From Pontibacter sp. E15-1 (GTDB lineage Bacteria; Bacteroidota; Bacteroidia; Cytophagales; Hymenobacteraceae): DNA of 64,000 nucleotides. Under the pieces are notes generated by a model. That model was not told the origin of the DNA. It saw only the letters and a program-made list of their open reading frames with translations, and made no database searches. The DNA is taken from the NCBI RefSeq assembly GCF_022601975.1, contig NZ_JAKVIR010000001.1, positions 1-64,000 on the forward strand, written 5' to 3'. Positions within the stretch are counted from its first letter, which is position 1; each line of letters begins with the position of its first letter. Shown piece after piece: positions 43,520 to 52,704 of this stretch. Position numbers and translations under genes: made by a program.

Positions 43520-45742
43520 TTATTTTTTTAGTTTCAAATAGGTATATGGGCCGTTCCAGGTGAGGGTGGTTGCCTGGGTTTTCACTTTGTGCTTTGCCTT
43601 GCCCGCCGGGTCGGCGGCAAGCGCAAAGGCCCGCACGTCTCCTTTTTTTGTCTCGATCCAGATGATCTTCACCCCGTTCTGCTCTTCCAGGCGCAACGAC
43701 TTTATCTGGCTGTTGGCCTGCCTGGTATACTCCTCCCGGGCATTGGACTCGCCATGGGGCTCTAGCAGCGAGACGAATACGACCGGTGCTGTGATGTTCT
43801 TTTTCCGGAGGATCAGGCCCGGCTCGTTGCGGAGGTTGAAGTTCGGGTCGTTGGCGCCGATGCGCGTGAAGAGCATTTCCGTGTTCTCGCTCCCGATCGT
43901 GGAGTAGGTATAAAATCTGTCGCCGTTGAGCCAGGTGACCTGCGCCGTGCCCGCCGGAACCGGGCCCTGGGCTACCTGCCATAAATGCTCATACCCGTTT
44001 GCCTGCCCCACCGCCTGCAGCTGCTTACTGTTGCTCTGCACCTTCACGTTGGTGTCCATCAACTGCCCCTGGTAGTATAGGGGCAAATCATACTGCTGCT
44101 GCGGCTGTTTGGAGCGCACCTCAAACACGTCCAGCACCACCGGGTACTCAAAAGCCTCATCCCGGATCATGGCCATGGTGCGGGTAAAATCCACCCCAGG
44201 GTATACCTCCTTTATCTCGGCAGACATCACCTGGATGTCTTCTTTGGACGCATCGAAAAAGCGGGATGTTGGGAACGACTTCATCGACACGTCATAGTCG
44301 CCCTTGAAATGGCTTTCCTCGTTCACCAGCACCGTGTTGTGTGCCACTGTTTGCTTGGCCCATGTCTTGTTTTCCGGCAGGTAATGCCCGCCATACTTCG
44401 CCTCCACGTTAAGGTAGCGGGCCGCCCCGTAATCCTGCACGATCTCGGTGCCGTTGTCGTAGAACATCCACGAGAGCTTGTCGTAATGGCCGTGCCCCAT
44501 CCCCTGCGAGGTATACTTCATCACCAACGCCTCGTCTTTTGCATTTTTCCCGGAGCGAAGCACGCCAACAGCGCCCTCGGTTCCCTTTGCCCCATCGCGC
44601 AGCTCAAGCGAGCGGAAAGCGAAGGGCTGCGCCTGTTTGTCTGCCAGCGCCCGGGCCACCTGCACGCCTTCGCCTGAGAGGATGACCTCCTGCTGCTTTT
44701 CGGCGATCGACAGAAACCCCTTGTCCTGGGTATGGGCATAGGCAATGTCGGTGGCATACACCAGCTCTATCGAGCTGAGGTCTTTCTCCTTGATCGCGTC
44801 GTTGAACGGGAAGAACTTGTTGGCATAGGTAAGCTGGATACCGGTTCGGATGGCCTTCAGCAGGATGCCGTCGCGGTAGTCGAAGATCTTGCGTTGCGGC
44901 TCGTTGTTGGCGATGGCCTGGGCAAACACCACGAAGGGCATCAGCGCATACCGCTGGTAGTATGGGCCCTCGGTATAGTAGCCGTCCGGCGAGAACAGCT
45001 GGTCCAGCTGCGCCATAAAACCGCCGTTGCCTTTCTGGTCCAGGCCGTAGAGCGCCTGCTTCACCAACTCCTGATTCCCAGTCACATACCCGGTCATACC
45101 CACGGCCGCAACGGCCCAGGTGCCATGGTTGTGGATCTTGTTAAAGGTCTCGGCCGACTCTTCGGACAGGAACCGGGCGGCCGGGAAAAACACGTTTTTC
45201 TCCAGATGCTGTATTTCCTGCTGGCTCAGCTTGCCTTTGATGGCGTCGTAGGCCTGTATGGTATACACTAGCCACACGCAGTCGTTGAGGCTCTGCCAGA
45301 ACAGCTTGCCCGGCGATTGCTCTTTGCGCTCCGGGTGCAGGCCGAGGGTTGGGTATAGCTTAGCATAAGCGTTCAGCATATCCTTCACGTACTGCAGGTA
45401 CTTCTCCTCTCCGGTCACCTGAAAGAGCACGCCTGCCTGGTGCATGGCCTTGTAGTTGCGCTTGTGCTGCTCGTGCGTAAACCCGCCGCCCGCATCTTTG
45501 GGCACTGGCACGTTTATACCCTCTTTCAGCAGCGGGTCGGTGCTTTCTTTCATCTCCCGGAACGAGGAAGTGAGCAAGGGCGCGTTTCCCAGGGTGCTTT
45601 TGATGGCTGCAACCCCGTCCGGCGTCAGGATGAGCCGTGGGTACTGCTGCTGGCCCTGGGCCCGGAGCGGCGTCTGCGCCATACCTGCGAGAATCGCAAC
45701 CATCACAAAACAAGCCTTGAAGAACTGTTGAACTACCGTCAT
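43520..45742 (-). CDS. Alginate lyase PL17 (oligoalginate exolyase), copy 2
   Basis: A 740-residue exported protein (signal segment about 5-24). It is a paralogue of the protein at 28977-31202: FWQSLNDCVWLVYTIQAYD, NKIHNHGTWAVAAVGMTGYV (Asn205-His206), GYYTEGPYYQRYALMPF (Tyr262) and GHGHYDKLSWMFYDNG are shared almost residue for residue, while the ends and loops differ. The ATG follows the TAG stop of the upstream PL6 gene with no gap. Together with that PL6 it repeats the PL6-PL17 order of the other operon. It releases monomers from alginate oligosaccharides, probably in the periplasm. Confidence 0.92.
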   Translation of the reverse strand: MTVVQQFFKACFVMVAILAGMAQTPLRAQGQQQYPRLILTPDGVAAIKSTLGNAPLLTSSFREMKESTDPLLKEGINVPVPKDAGGGFTHEQHKRNYKAMHQAGVLFQVTGEEKYLQYVKDMLNAYAKLYPTLGLHPERKEQSPGKLFWQSLNDCVWLVYTIQAYDAIKGKLSQQEIQHLEKNVFFPAARFLSEESAETFNKIHNHGTWAVAAVGMTGYVTGNQELVKQALYGLDQKGNGGFMAQLDQLFSPDGYYTEGPYYQRYALMPFVVFAQAIANNEPQRKIFDYRDGILLKAIRTGIQLTYANKFFPFNDAIKEKDLSSIELVYATDIAYAHTQDKGFLSIAEKQQEVILSGEGVQVARALADKQAQPFAFRSLELRDGAKGTEGAVGVLRSGKNAKDEALVMKYTSQGMGHGHYDKLSWMFYDNGTEIVQDYGAARYLNVEAKYGGHYLPENKTWAKQTVAHNTVLVNEESHFKGDYDVSMKSFPTSRFFDASKEDIQVMSAEIKEVYPGVDFTRTMAMIRDEAFEYPVVLDVFEVRSKQPQQQYDLPLYYQGQLMDTNVKVQSNSKQLQAVGQANGYEHLWQVAQGPVPAGTAQVTWLNGDRFYTYSTIGSENTEMLFTRIGANDPNFNLRNEPGLILRKKNITAPVVFVSLLEPHGESNAREEYTRQANSQIKSLRLEEQNGVKIIWIETKKGDVRAFALAADPAGKAKHKVKTQATTLTWNGPYTYLKLKK

Positions 45743-48115
45743 CTAGTATAGGTTTTTTTCGTTTGAACTGAGGAATCCGTTATTCCAGAGGGCACCGAGC
45801 GGCTTTCCGTCGCTGCCTTTCCCGAGCAGCGTAGCGCCTGGCTTCAGCTGAAAGTTGCCCTTTTCGGGGGCTGTGTATTCCGGCTTCACGGCAAACATGT
45901 GTTTCCCGGTCACGTCGTTGTAGAAGGATTCAATTTTGCCGGAGCGGTACAGGTTACAGTAGTCGATTTTGTTATGCGCCCACCGCGAGCTCTCGAACAG
46001 CACGGCCCTGCCCCCTTTGCCGCTGTCGCTGAAAATGCTGTTGCGCACCTCCGCCCACTGCACCCCGATCAGGCGCAGCACCGAACCAAGCTCTGTGTTA
46101 TTGACCTGGTTGAAGGTGCAATGGTCTACCGTCAGAAAGGGCCCGGCGGTGCTCTCATCGTTGCCACCCCGGTATAGGTCCAGGGCACTGCCCATCACGG
46201 CATCAAAAAGGCAGTTGCTGATCGTCACGGACTCGGCGTTATACTTCCCTTTGTCCTCTTTTTCGGCAGCCAGGTTGATCGCCACGCCGGATATATCCTG
46301 AAAAGTGGAGTTGGTGAAAGAAATGGTGTCGGCAAAAGTGCTTTGGTATGCCCGGAAAGCACCTGCGCTGGACTCGTTAAAGCCGTAAAATGCGCAGTTG
46401 TCTACAAAGAGGTTGTAGTGCCTGATCATGGGTTTGGTGCTGGTGCGAATGGCGTTTTCCGCGATACCCCCCTCCGAGAAACCGTTGAAAGCAATCCCCT
46501 CCACCCGGATGCTTCCCCCCTTCTGGATACTGAGCAGCGCCATTCCGGAATCGTTATAGGCCATATTCACTACCGGCCGGGAGGAAAGGCCCGCTTTTGC
46601 GCGTATGGTTAGCGTATGCGGCAGTGTCAGCGTCTGGTTGATCACATACTCCCCAGCCTCCTGCAGCTCGATTATATCGCCCTCCGTGGAGTTCAAAACG
46701 GCTTTCTCCAGCGCGTTTGCTGCGCGTGTAACCTTTGTAATGATTTGCGTTGCCCGCGCTTTTTCCGGTGTATACCAGCTCACGCCGGTTGTGGCGGCAT
46801 CGGCCGGCAATGCCGGGGCAAGTGTGCCATCTGCCGATGCCCACAGCCCTTGAGCGTTTTTGGAAAGGGAAAGCTTTACGCGCTCAAACCCTTTCTCCTT
46901 GAAGCTTGCTGAAGCCGTGACCACCTTATTATCTGCAAACGTGACGCCGCTGATGTCGTCCAGGGCCTTGAAAACCGTTTCGGAGCCTGGGTTGTAGAAG
47001 ATATTGTGCCGGACCTTGACATTCTGCGGAACGGCGGTCCGCTCGTTGTCGCTGCCAACCCCAAACGTTACGTTGGCGCAGTTGATAAAGGCATTGTCTT
47101 CAATCAGCACGTCCTTCACCTGGTGGTAGCGGTTGATGGAGGAGTTCGGCACGCCGTTCATCACCCCCAGCGCAGAAAAGAACCGGTCGCCCTCCAAACC
47201 CTGAAAGTAGTTGTTCCGGATGGTATGGCCTGCGTTGATCACGCGGATGCCCCCCGTATTTCTCCGGTTGTTACCTATAAAGTAGTTGCCTTCCACGAGG
47301 TTGTTGTTGCCGTGGCGCAGCGCCAGCACCCCCTCCGACTCATAAAAGGTGTTGTTGCGGATGATGTTGTCGCCGGACTTGACGGAAACCACCTCTACCT
47401 CGCCGTTGCAGCGGTAGAAGTAATTGTTCTCCACGATGGTATGGCTGGAGGTTAGCGAAAACGTGGATGTGCCGATACGCATTGTCTCGCCCCCGTTGGA
47501 ACCCAGCCGCGGCCGTTCGCCAAAATAGTTATGGTCTATGCGGTGGTGATTTTGCTGGCTCGCCTCGCTGTTCAGCCTGACCACCAGCGTCACCCCGCTG
47601 TTGAGTTTGTTGTTCAGGTAGGTATGGTCCACGCGGTTGTTTCGCCCGTAGAGCTCTACCCAATAGTCGCTCTTGAACCGGTCTTCCTGGTTATAGCCAT
47701 CAATCACACAGGCGGTTACCCGGCAGTTGTTGGCCAGGTTATCCTTGTCCTTTCTAAAGGAGATTACCGCATCATCCGGCGTGTGCCCGTTTACAAACAC
47801 CAACCCCGACACCACCAGGTATTCCCCGGCAATCTTCAGACTTGATTTCCCCTCTAACCTAACCGCACCCGGCTTTTCCGCCATCAGCACAATAGGCTTG
47901 TCTGCTGTTCCTCTCGCCTCAAACACCAGGCGAGCATCTGTCCAGCTGCCCGCCGCCATGCGCATGGTATCCCCGGGCTGGGCCGCAGCCACGGCAGCTG
48001 CAAACGTGCTTTGGCTGACAGCAGCGCTGCCAGCGGACGGCGTACTTACCTGTGCTGTGCTGCAGGATGCTACCGTTAGCGCAGTTTGTATAAGTATAAG
48101 GATCAGCTTTTTCAT
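45743..48115 (-). CDS. Two-domain alginate lyase PL6, lipoprotein
   Basis: A 790-residue lipoprotein (lipobox TVASC, Cys18). The N-terminal half (about 30-420) is a PL6 parallel beta helix with catalytic Lys246 (VVSVKSGDN) and Arg267 (LALRHGNNN). The C-terminal half (about 460-780) is a second parallel beta helix (LQEAGEYVINQTLTLPHTLTIRAKAG; NSTFQDISGVAINLAAEKED) without these residues, as in two-domain enzymes of the AlyGC type. It is longer than the PL6 at 31284-32630 by that second domain. First gene of its operon, with the operator palindrome 140 bases upstream of its start. It probably acts on polymer at the cell surface. Confidence 0.92.
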   Translation of the reverse strand: MKKLILILIQTALTVASCSTAQVSTPSAGSAAVSQSTFAAAVAAAQPGDTMRMAAGSWTDARLVFEARGTADKPIVLMAEKPGAVRLEGKSSLKIAGEYLVVSGLVFVNGHTPDDAVISFRKDKDNLANNCRVTACVIDGYNQEDRFKSDYWVELYGRNNRVDHTYLNNKLNSGVTLVVRLNSEASQQNHHRIDHNYFGERPRLGSNGGETMRIGTSTFSLTSSHTIVENNYFYRCNGEVEVVSVKSGDNIIRNNTFYESEGVLALRHGNNNLVEGNYFIGNNRRNTGGIRVINAGHTIRNNYFQGLEGDRFFSALGVMNGVPNSSINRYHQVKDVLIEDNAFINCANVTFGVGSDNERTAVPQNVKVRHNIFYNPGSETVFKALDDISGVTFADNKVVTASASFKEKGFERVKLSLSKNAQGLWASADGTLAPALPADAATTGVSWYTPEKARATQIITKVTRAANALEKAVLNSTEGDIIELQEAGEYVINQTLTLPHTLTIRAKAGLSSRPVVNMAYNDSGMALLSIQKGGSIRVEGIAFNGFSEGGIAENAIRTSTKPMIRHYNLFVDNCAFYGFNESSAGAFRAYQSTFADTISFTNSTFQDISGVAINLAAEKEDKGKYNAESVTISNCLFDAVMGSALDLYRGGNDESTAGPFLTVDHCTFNQVNNTELGSVLRLIGVQWAEVRNSIFSDSGKGGRAVLFESSRWAHNKIDYCNLYRSGKIESFYNDVTGKHMFAVKPEYTAPEKGNFQLKPGATLLGKGSDGKPLGALWNNGFLSSNEKNLY

Positions 48116-48254
48116 GTGTTTATCTATAAATGCTATTCAGAAGCGGCACTCAATCTGTTTCCCTCTGGTGATTGCGCCCGCACTTACTTTCTTTGGCAAT
48201 CCGTAATGTGCTGGCAGCTATTCCACTAAGGTACACATTTTTGGTTTACATGCA

Positions 48255-48268
48255 ATTGGTTAACCAAT
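48255..48268. promoter_or_regulatory. GntR operator candidate upstream of the PL6-PL17-kdgF operon
   Basis: Same 14-base palindrome ATTGGTTAACCAAT, with the same following AT, as upstream of susC and of the regulator gene. It lies 140 bases upstream of the PL6 start, so the transcript would carry a leader of some 100 bases. Confidence 0.75.
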
Positions 48269-48389
48269 ATTTTGAGTAAAAAAATCTTCTGTGGCTCAGT
48301 TCGCAGTAGGATGGTATAAGATCCCGTTCGAATTTATCAGGGTAACGCGGGTATGCGCCTTGCTGGCACAATTTATAAAGTTGATAAAT

Positions 48390-48422
48390 CCTGGTTATAC
48401 CAGCGGCGCCGGCATAACCAGG
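48390..48422 (-). terminator. Hairpin downstream of the GntR gene
   Basis: CCTGGTTAT (48390-48398) pairs with ATAACCAGG (48414-48422) around a GC-rich interior that can also pair. On the minus strand it follows the regulator gene by about 90 bases; a following T-tract is weak (ATTTATCAACTTTATAAATT), so this is a modest candidate. Confidence 0.45.
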
Positions 48423-48510
48423 TAATGGGTAAGGAAGGCTAAAAGTAATACTGCGGGCTTTATACCGGTGCAGGACACCAAAACGCCTGCAAGTGGTATA
48501 AAGCTATATG

Positions 48511-49212
48511 CTATGCGTTTTTGAAACTTGAAATACCTTTCAGATGCGCGCTCATCGCGAGTTCTGCCTTATCCGGATCCTGGTCCTGGATATGCTTCAG
48601 GATAGTCATGTGTTCCTCCAGGGCTCCGTAAGGCTTGCCCCCTCCACACACATTCTGCTCGGTAAAGTGCGTGAGAATATCCGGGGTGACAATCAGCATC
48701 AGCGACTTGAGCACGCTGTTCTTGCTTGCCTCCGCTATCCGGATATGAAACATCAGGTCTTCATCAATGCCCTGCTTTCCGTTTTCAACCTTCGCGCGAT
48801 AGGCGTCCAGCGCCTTTTCCAGGTCGATCAGGTCGTCTGCAGTTCTGCGCATGGCTGCCAACCGCACCGTCTGCTTTTCCAATATCAATCGGGTTTCGAT
48901 CAACGATTGAAAATCGTGCCCTTCCAACATCAGCACATCCGTGATCAGGCCCTCCAGCGCGGTTATACCCAGGCCTGCCACAACCGTCCCGCTTTGCGGC
49001 AGCGTCTTCACGATACCGTAGAACTCTAGCTTGCGAATGGCGTCCCGGACATAACTTCTCCCCACGCCCAGCTTCTCACACAACTGGCGCTCCGGCGGCA
49101 ATTTATCCCCCGGCTGCAGTTGCCCCGACGAGATAAGCTGCTTAATCTGCTTGATGATCTTGTCAGCAGGTTTTTCAACTACTATTTCCCGAAAATTATT
49201 TATAACCTCCAT
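48511..49212 (-). CDS. FadR-subfamily GntR transcriptional regulator of the alginate locus
   Basis: A 233-residue regulator. N-terminal winged helix (about 15-78): KLPPERQLCEKLGVGRSYVRDAIRKLEFYGIVKTLPQSGTVV. C-terminal FCD domain (about 95-225) with the metal/ligand His residues in FHIRIAEAS (His156), EEHMTIL (His201) and SAHLKG (His223). FadR-type regulators are usually released from DNA by a pathway acid; KDG, KDPG or DEH are natural guesses. The palindrome at 49245-49258 lies 33 bases upstream of its own start, and identical copies precede the two catabolic operons, so repression with self-control is likely. Use of a GntR regulator rather than a hybrid two-component system is typical of alginate loci in marine Bacteroidota. 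Confidence 0.92.
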   Translation of the reverse strand: MEVINNFREIVVEKPADKIIKQIKQLISSGQLQPGDKLPPERQLCEKLGVGRSYVRDAIRKLEFYGIVKTLPQSGTVVAGLGITALEGLITDVLMLEGHDFQSLIETRLILEKQTVRLAAMRRTADDLIDLEKALDAYRAKVENGKQGIDEDLMFHIRIAEASKNSVLKSLMLIVTPDILTHFTEQNVCGGGKPYGALEEHMTILKHIQDQDPDKAELAMSAHLKGISSFKNA

Positions 49213-49244
49213 AATCTTATGCTAAGTTTGACTGCTAACCAGTA

Positions 49245-49258
49245 ATTGGTTAACCAAT
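49245..49258. promoter_or_regulatory. GntR operator candidate upstream of the regulator's own gene
   Basis: Third copy of ATTGGTTAACCAAT, again within AATTGGTTAACCAATAT, 33 bases before the regulator start, where a bound protein would overlap promoter or transcription start. Confidence 0.78.
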
Positions 49259-49325
49259 ATTAAGCAAACTATTTGTGAATTTCAAGTGGTTTGGCATTTT
49301 TATTTGCTGGACAGGCGCTGTTTCG

Positions 49326-50336
49326 TCATGAGTGGAGTTGCTGCTCGTCGCCTTTTTTAAACACCTTGAACAGAAAATAGAAGGACGGAAGCACCAACAG
49401 CAAGCCCACAAACAGAGCGATCACCAACTGGTAAAGGGTGGCGTAGGGTGCCTGGGTATTGTAAAAGGTGAGGTGGTTGCCGTTCCGCTCATACACCAGT
49501 ATAGGGAACTGGATGGCGAACCACCCCAGCATCACCAACGTCACATGCACACTCACGGCTGCCCTGAGCTTCAGCGCGTCCGGGTGGCGGAACAGATAGA
49601 AGATAACGGGCGTGAGCAGGACCACGATGCCAAAGGCGGCGATGCTTAGGCGCGAGGCAAAGAAGGCGTTGGACAGGTGGTGATCCTCCGCCTCAGCAGT
49701 GGCGAAAACGAGCATCCCCATGGCTAGGGTCAGGAGCAGGAACACCTTTGCTAGCCGGGTATACCTTTTCTGCTCGATCGGGTAGGTGGCCTCGCTTATC
49801 AGGAACACCGCCGCGATATAGCCAAAGAGCGCGGCCGAGAACAAGCCCATCGAGAGGCAGAACACATTGAACCAGGGCATAATATACTGTTCGTAAAAGC
49901 TTCCTGTATTCTCCAGGCTGATCTTCCCAAGGATCATGGCGCCCAGGGTGATGCCCAGGAAAACAGGGGTCACAAAGCTCGACACCTTAAAGAAGAAGGT
50001 ATAGTATTTATGGCTGCTGTCGTGTGTCACGTCGTAGTGGCGAAACGTGAACGAGGACCCGCGCAGGACAATGCCGAGCAGCACGACCATCAGCGGGATG
50101 TGCAGCGCCACGCTGATGGCAGCATATACCTGTGGGAAGCCCGAGAACAGGATCACTATGGCGAGGATAAGCCATACATGGTTTGCCTCCCAAACAGGCG
50201 CAATCGCCTTCGAGATGGTCCGCTCCCCTTTCCTGCCGGCAAACGTCTCCACTATGCCCGCCCCGAAGTCAGCCCCTCCGAGCAGGGTATATAAAATGAA
50301 GGAAACGCCGAGTATGATGATAATGATCTGCAGCAT
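49326..50336 (-). CDS. cydB: Cytochrome bd ubiquinol oxidase subunit II
   Basis: A 336-residue membrane protein starting with the N-terminal pattern of CydB (LGVSFILYTLLGGADFGAGIVETFAGRKGERTISKAIAPVWEANHVWLI), with about nine helices. It starts 3 bases after the cydA stop. It forms the bd oxidase heterodimer that reduces oxygen to water with quinol and has very high oxygen affinity. No cydX-like micropeptide was recognised downstream and no cydDC in the window. Confidence 0.93.
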   Translation of the reverse strand: MLQIIIIILGVSFILYTLLGGADFGAGIVETFAGRKGERTISKAIAPVWEANHVWLILAIVILFSGFPQVYAAISVALHIPLMVVLLGIVLRGSSFTFRHYDVTHDSSHKYYTFFFKVSSFVTPVFLGITLGAMILGKISLENTGSFYEQYIMPWFNVFCLSMGLFSAALFGYIAAVFLISEATYPIEQKRYTRLAKVFLLLTLAMGMLVFATAEAEDHHLSNAFFASRLSIAAFGIVVLLTPVIFYLFRHPDALKLRAAVSVHVTLVMLGWFAIQFPILVYERNGNHLTFYNTQAPYATLYQLVIALFVGLLLVLPSFYFLFKVFKKGDEQQLHS

Positions 50337-50339
50337 GGC

Positions 50340-51662
50340 TCAGTCTTTTTTTCTTGCCGACGGATAGTAGGTTTCGATGGTGGCTATTTGCCTGCGCATG
50401 AGCCAGACAAGGATCAGGGTTAGCAGCACGTATACAGTCGTGATGGTATAGAAGGAGTACTGCAGCCCCGGCATGGGCGACACGGCGTCTTTGGTTTTCA
50501 TCACCCCATAGATCACCCAGGGCTGGCGGCCTACCTCGGTCACTGTCCAGCCCGCTTCCACAGCGATAAAGCCGAGCGGCGTCAGGCAGGCGATAAACGT
50601 CAGCCACCAGGTGCTGGAGAGGAGGTGCTTCCAGCGGGCGCTGAACACCAGAAACAGCAAGCCCGCGAAGGCAAGCAGAAAGCCGATCCCCACCATTATC
50701 TGGAAGGCAATATGGGTGATGAGCACCGGTGGCCTTTCCGATTTCGGGAACTGGTCGAGACCGATCACCTCCGACTCAAAATCGCCATGGGCCAGGAAAC
50801 TGAGGAACCCGGGAACATGGATCGCATAGTCTACCCGCTCCTCCTGTTCGTTGGGTATACCGCCTATCACCAGGTCGGCGGGTTTGCTTGTATGGTATAA
50901 GGCCTCGAGCGCGGCCAGCTTTGCCGGCTGCCTTTCGGCCACGTCTTTGGCCGAGATGTCCCCGCTAATGGGTTGCAGAAAGGCCGCCACCGCGCCAAAC
51001 GACAAGGCTATTCTGACCGCCGTCCGGTGGAAAGTGTTTCCCCTGTCTTTCAGCAGCAGAAACGCGTGCACACCGGCCACGGCAAACGAGGTGGCCACAA
51101 AGGCGGCCAGCGTCATGTGGAGCGCCTGCGAGAACCAGGCATCGTTGAACATCGCGGCAACGGGGTCAATGTTGGTTGCCTCGCCGTTCTCCCACGTAAA
51201 CCCGGCAGGGCTGTTCATCCAGGCATTGGCGGCCACCACAAATATCCCGGACATGACGCCGGAAATACCCACCACAACCCCTGACAGCCAGTGGGCCCAT
51301 TTGTTCAGCCTGTCCCAGCCGTACAGGAAAACGCCCAGTGCGATGGCCTCCACAAAAAAGGCGGTGCCTTCCCACGAAAAGGGCATCCCGATGATGGGGC
51401 CGGCATGTTTCATGAAGCCGGGAAAGAGCAGGCCCAGCTCGAACGACAGGACCGTGCCGGACACTGCGCCCACCGCAAAGAAGATAGCCACACCTTTCGA
51501 CCACGCCTTGGCTATGTCGATGTATTCCTGCTTCTGGGTGCGCAGCCACTTCCATTCGCTAAACGCCATCAGCACGGGCATGGTCATGCCGATGCAGGCG
51601 AACACGATGTGCCACCCTAAGGATACCGCCATCTGCAGGCGAGCTGCTAAAAGATCGTCCAT
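50340..51662 (-). CDS. cydA: Cytochrome bd ubiquinol oxidase subunit I
   Basis: A 440-residue haem-binding subunit. The N-terminal LGWHIVFACIGMTMPVL carries the first haem ligand (His18); GRQPWVIYG near 370 is the conserved motif after the quinol loop. The protein is shorter than Escherichia coli CydA because the Q-loop is of the short type, as in CIO-like oxidases. It is the first gene of the cydAB pair. About 1 kb of non-coding DNA lies upstream, and an oxygen-sensing type phosphorelay is encoded 5-9 kb away, so control by oxygen is plausible but no site is seen. Confidence 0.94.
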   Translation of the reverse strand: MDDLLAARLQMAVSLGWHIVFACIGMTMPVLMAFSEWKWLRTQKQEYIDIAKAWSKGVAIFFAVGAVSGTVLSFELGLLFPGFMKHAGPIIGMPFSWEGTAFFVEAIALGVFLYGWDRLNKWAHWLSGVVVGISGVMSGIFVVAANAWMNSPAGFTWENGEATNIDPVAAMFNDAWFSQALHMTLAAFVATSFAVAGVHAFLLLKDRGNTFHRTAVRIALSFGAVAAFLQPISGDISAKDVAERQPAKLAALEALYHTSKPADLVIGGIPNEQEERVDYAIHVPGFLSFLAHGDFESEVIGLDQFPKSERPPVLITHIAFQIMVGIGFLLAFAGLLFLVFSARWKHLLSSTWWLTFIACLTPLGFIAVEAGWTVTEVGRQPWVIYGVMKTKDAVSPMPGLQYSFYTITTVYVLLTLILVWLMRRQIATIETYYPSARKKD

Positions 51663-52704
51663 GAGCTGTATTTTAAACCCGGGTTTTCGATGCGGCCAAA
51701 GCCCTTCCGGGGGCGTTGGCTATTGACATTTTACCCTTGACGTGAGCGTTTTTAGAATTCAGGAACAGCCATTAGGGCTATATAACTGAAGTTGCGATCA
51801 ACTGCTATGTATAAACCCACCCATACCCCAAGAAATGTTTTTTTTACTTTTCCCGCATTCCCTCCTCGGAGGGATGGGTAAACCTAGGTGAAAGTTTTTC
51901 CTGTATGTATAAATTGCACCTTCGGTGAAGTAGGGCTATTGCGCAATCTCATTTTTGTATGTCGGTCCAAAATCATGACATGCAAAAATTAAAAAGCCTT
52001 TTGTTCAGCCTAATGCTAACGTCGAGCTACGTTAATTTCGCAACTGTAACATTGCGTGTTGAGGTATGAAGTTAGCAAAAATTCAGAGAGATAGGGTATA
52101 CACCTTTTCAGCGCATGTATAAAATTTGCTTCCGGAGGCGAAAATCATTCAGCAAACAGTAAGCATTGCGGCCTTTATAGCCCTTGGCAAAGAATGGATT
52201 CACAAAGCAAATTGGCCAAAACCAGCGCGGGCAGACCCGATGGCCTAACCGCTTTTTTTGTCTCTTTTACTTCACCACCTGTGGCTCCAGGCCAGATACA
52301 TCCAGGGTTTCTGTGTGTGTTTCGATTAGGTGTCAGAAATCGATCAACACTATAAAGGTATGGGGAGGCATCCAGCATAAAACGCATCAGGATCTAGCCG
52401 CAGGTAATCTTCGTCATTCTTTCAACCCATACCCTTCCTTAATTATACTTCACTTCTCGGGTATGATCGTGCTGCCGACACAGTTCATACCTATCTCTTG
52501 CCCCACGGGCGGCATCCATACCCCATACAAGAATGTCTATGACATCCGTCATTTTCGCTGGTGAGCAGGGTCATAGCGGAGCGGCGGCCCTTTGCCTACC
52601 TTTCAACTCCAAATAATTGCTACCGTCAGGCCCCTCGACTAAGCGGCCGACCGACGCATGTATACCCGAATATTTATACACTTATCTGTAAAAAGACACA
52701 TTAT
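51663..52704. other. Long non-coding region between divergent cydA and the 52705 gene
   Basis: About 1.04 kb with no convincing gene. It contains a small perfect palindrome CCCTCCTCGGAGGG (about 51860-51873), a 26-base segment (51797-51822) repeated with two differences at 61696-61721, and around 52114-52160 a stretch with weak likeness to one half of the 161-bp MITE. A 127-codon frame at 52184-52564 shows no protein character. Confidence 0.45.

Noticed and set aside
52184-52564. Plus-strand frame of 126 codons in the long gap upstream of 52705
   Set aside because: Composition is not coding-like and it contains CATACC-rich intergenic sequence; no motif.
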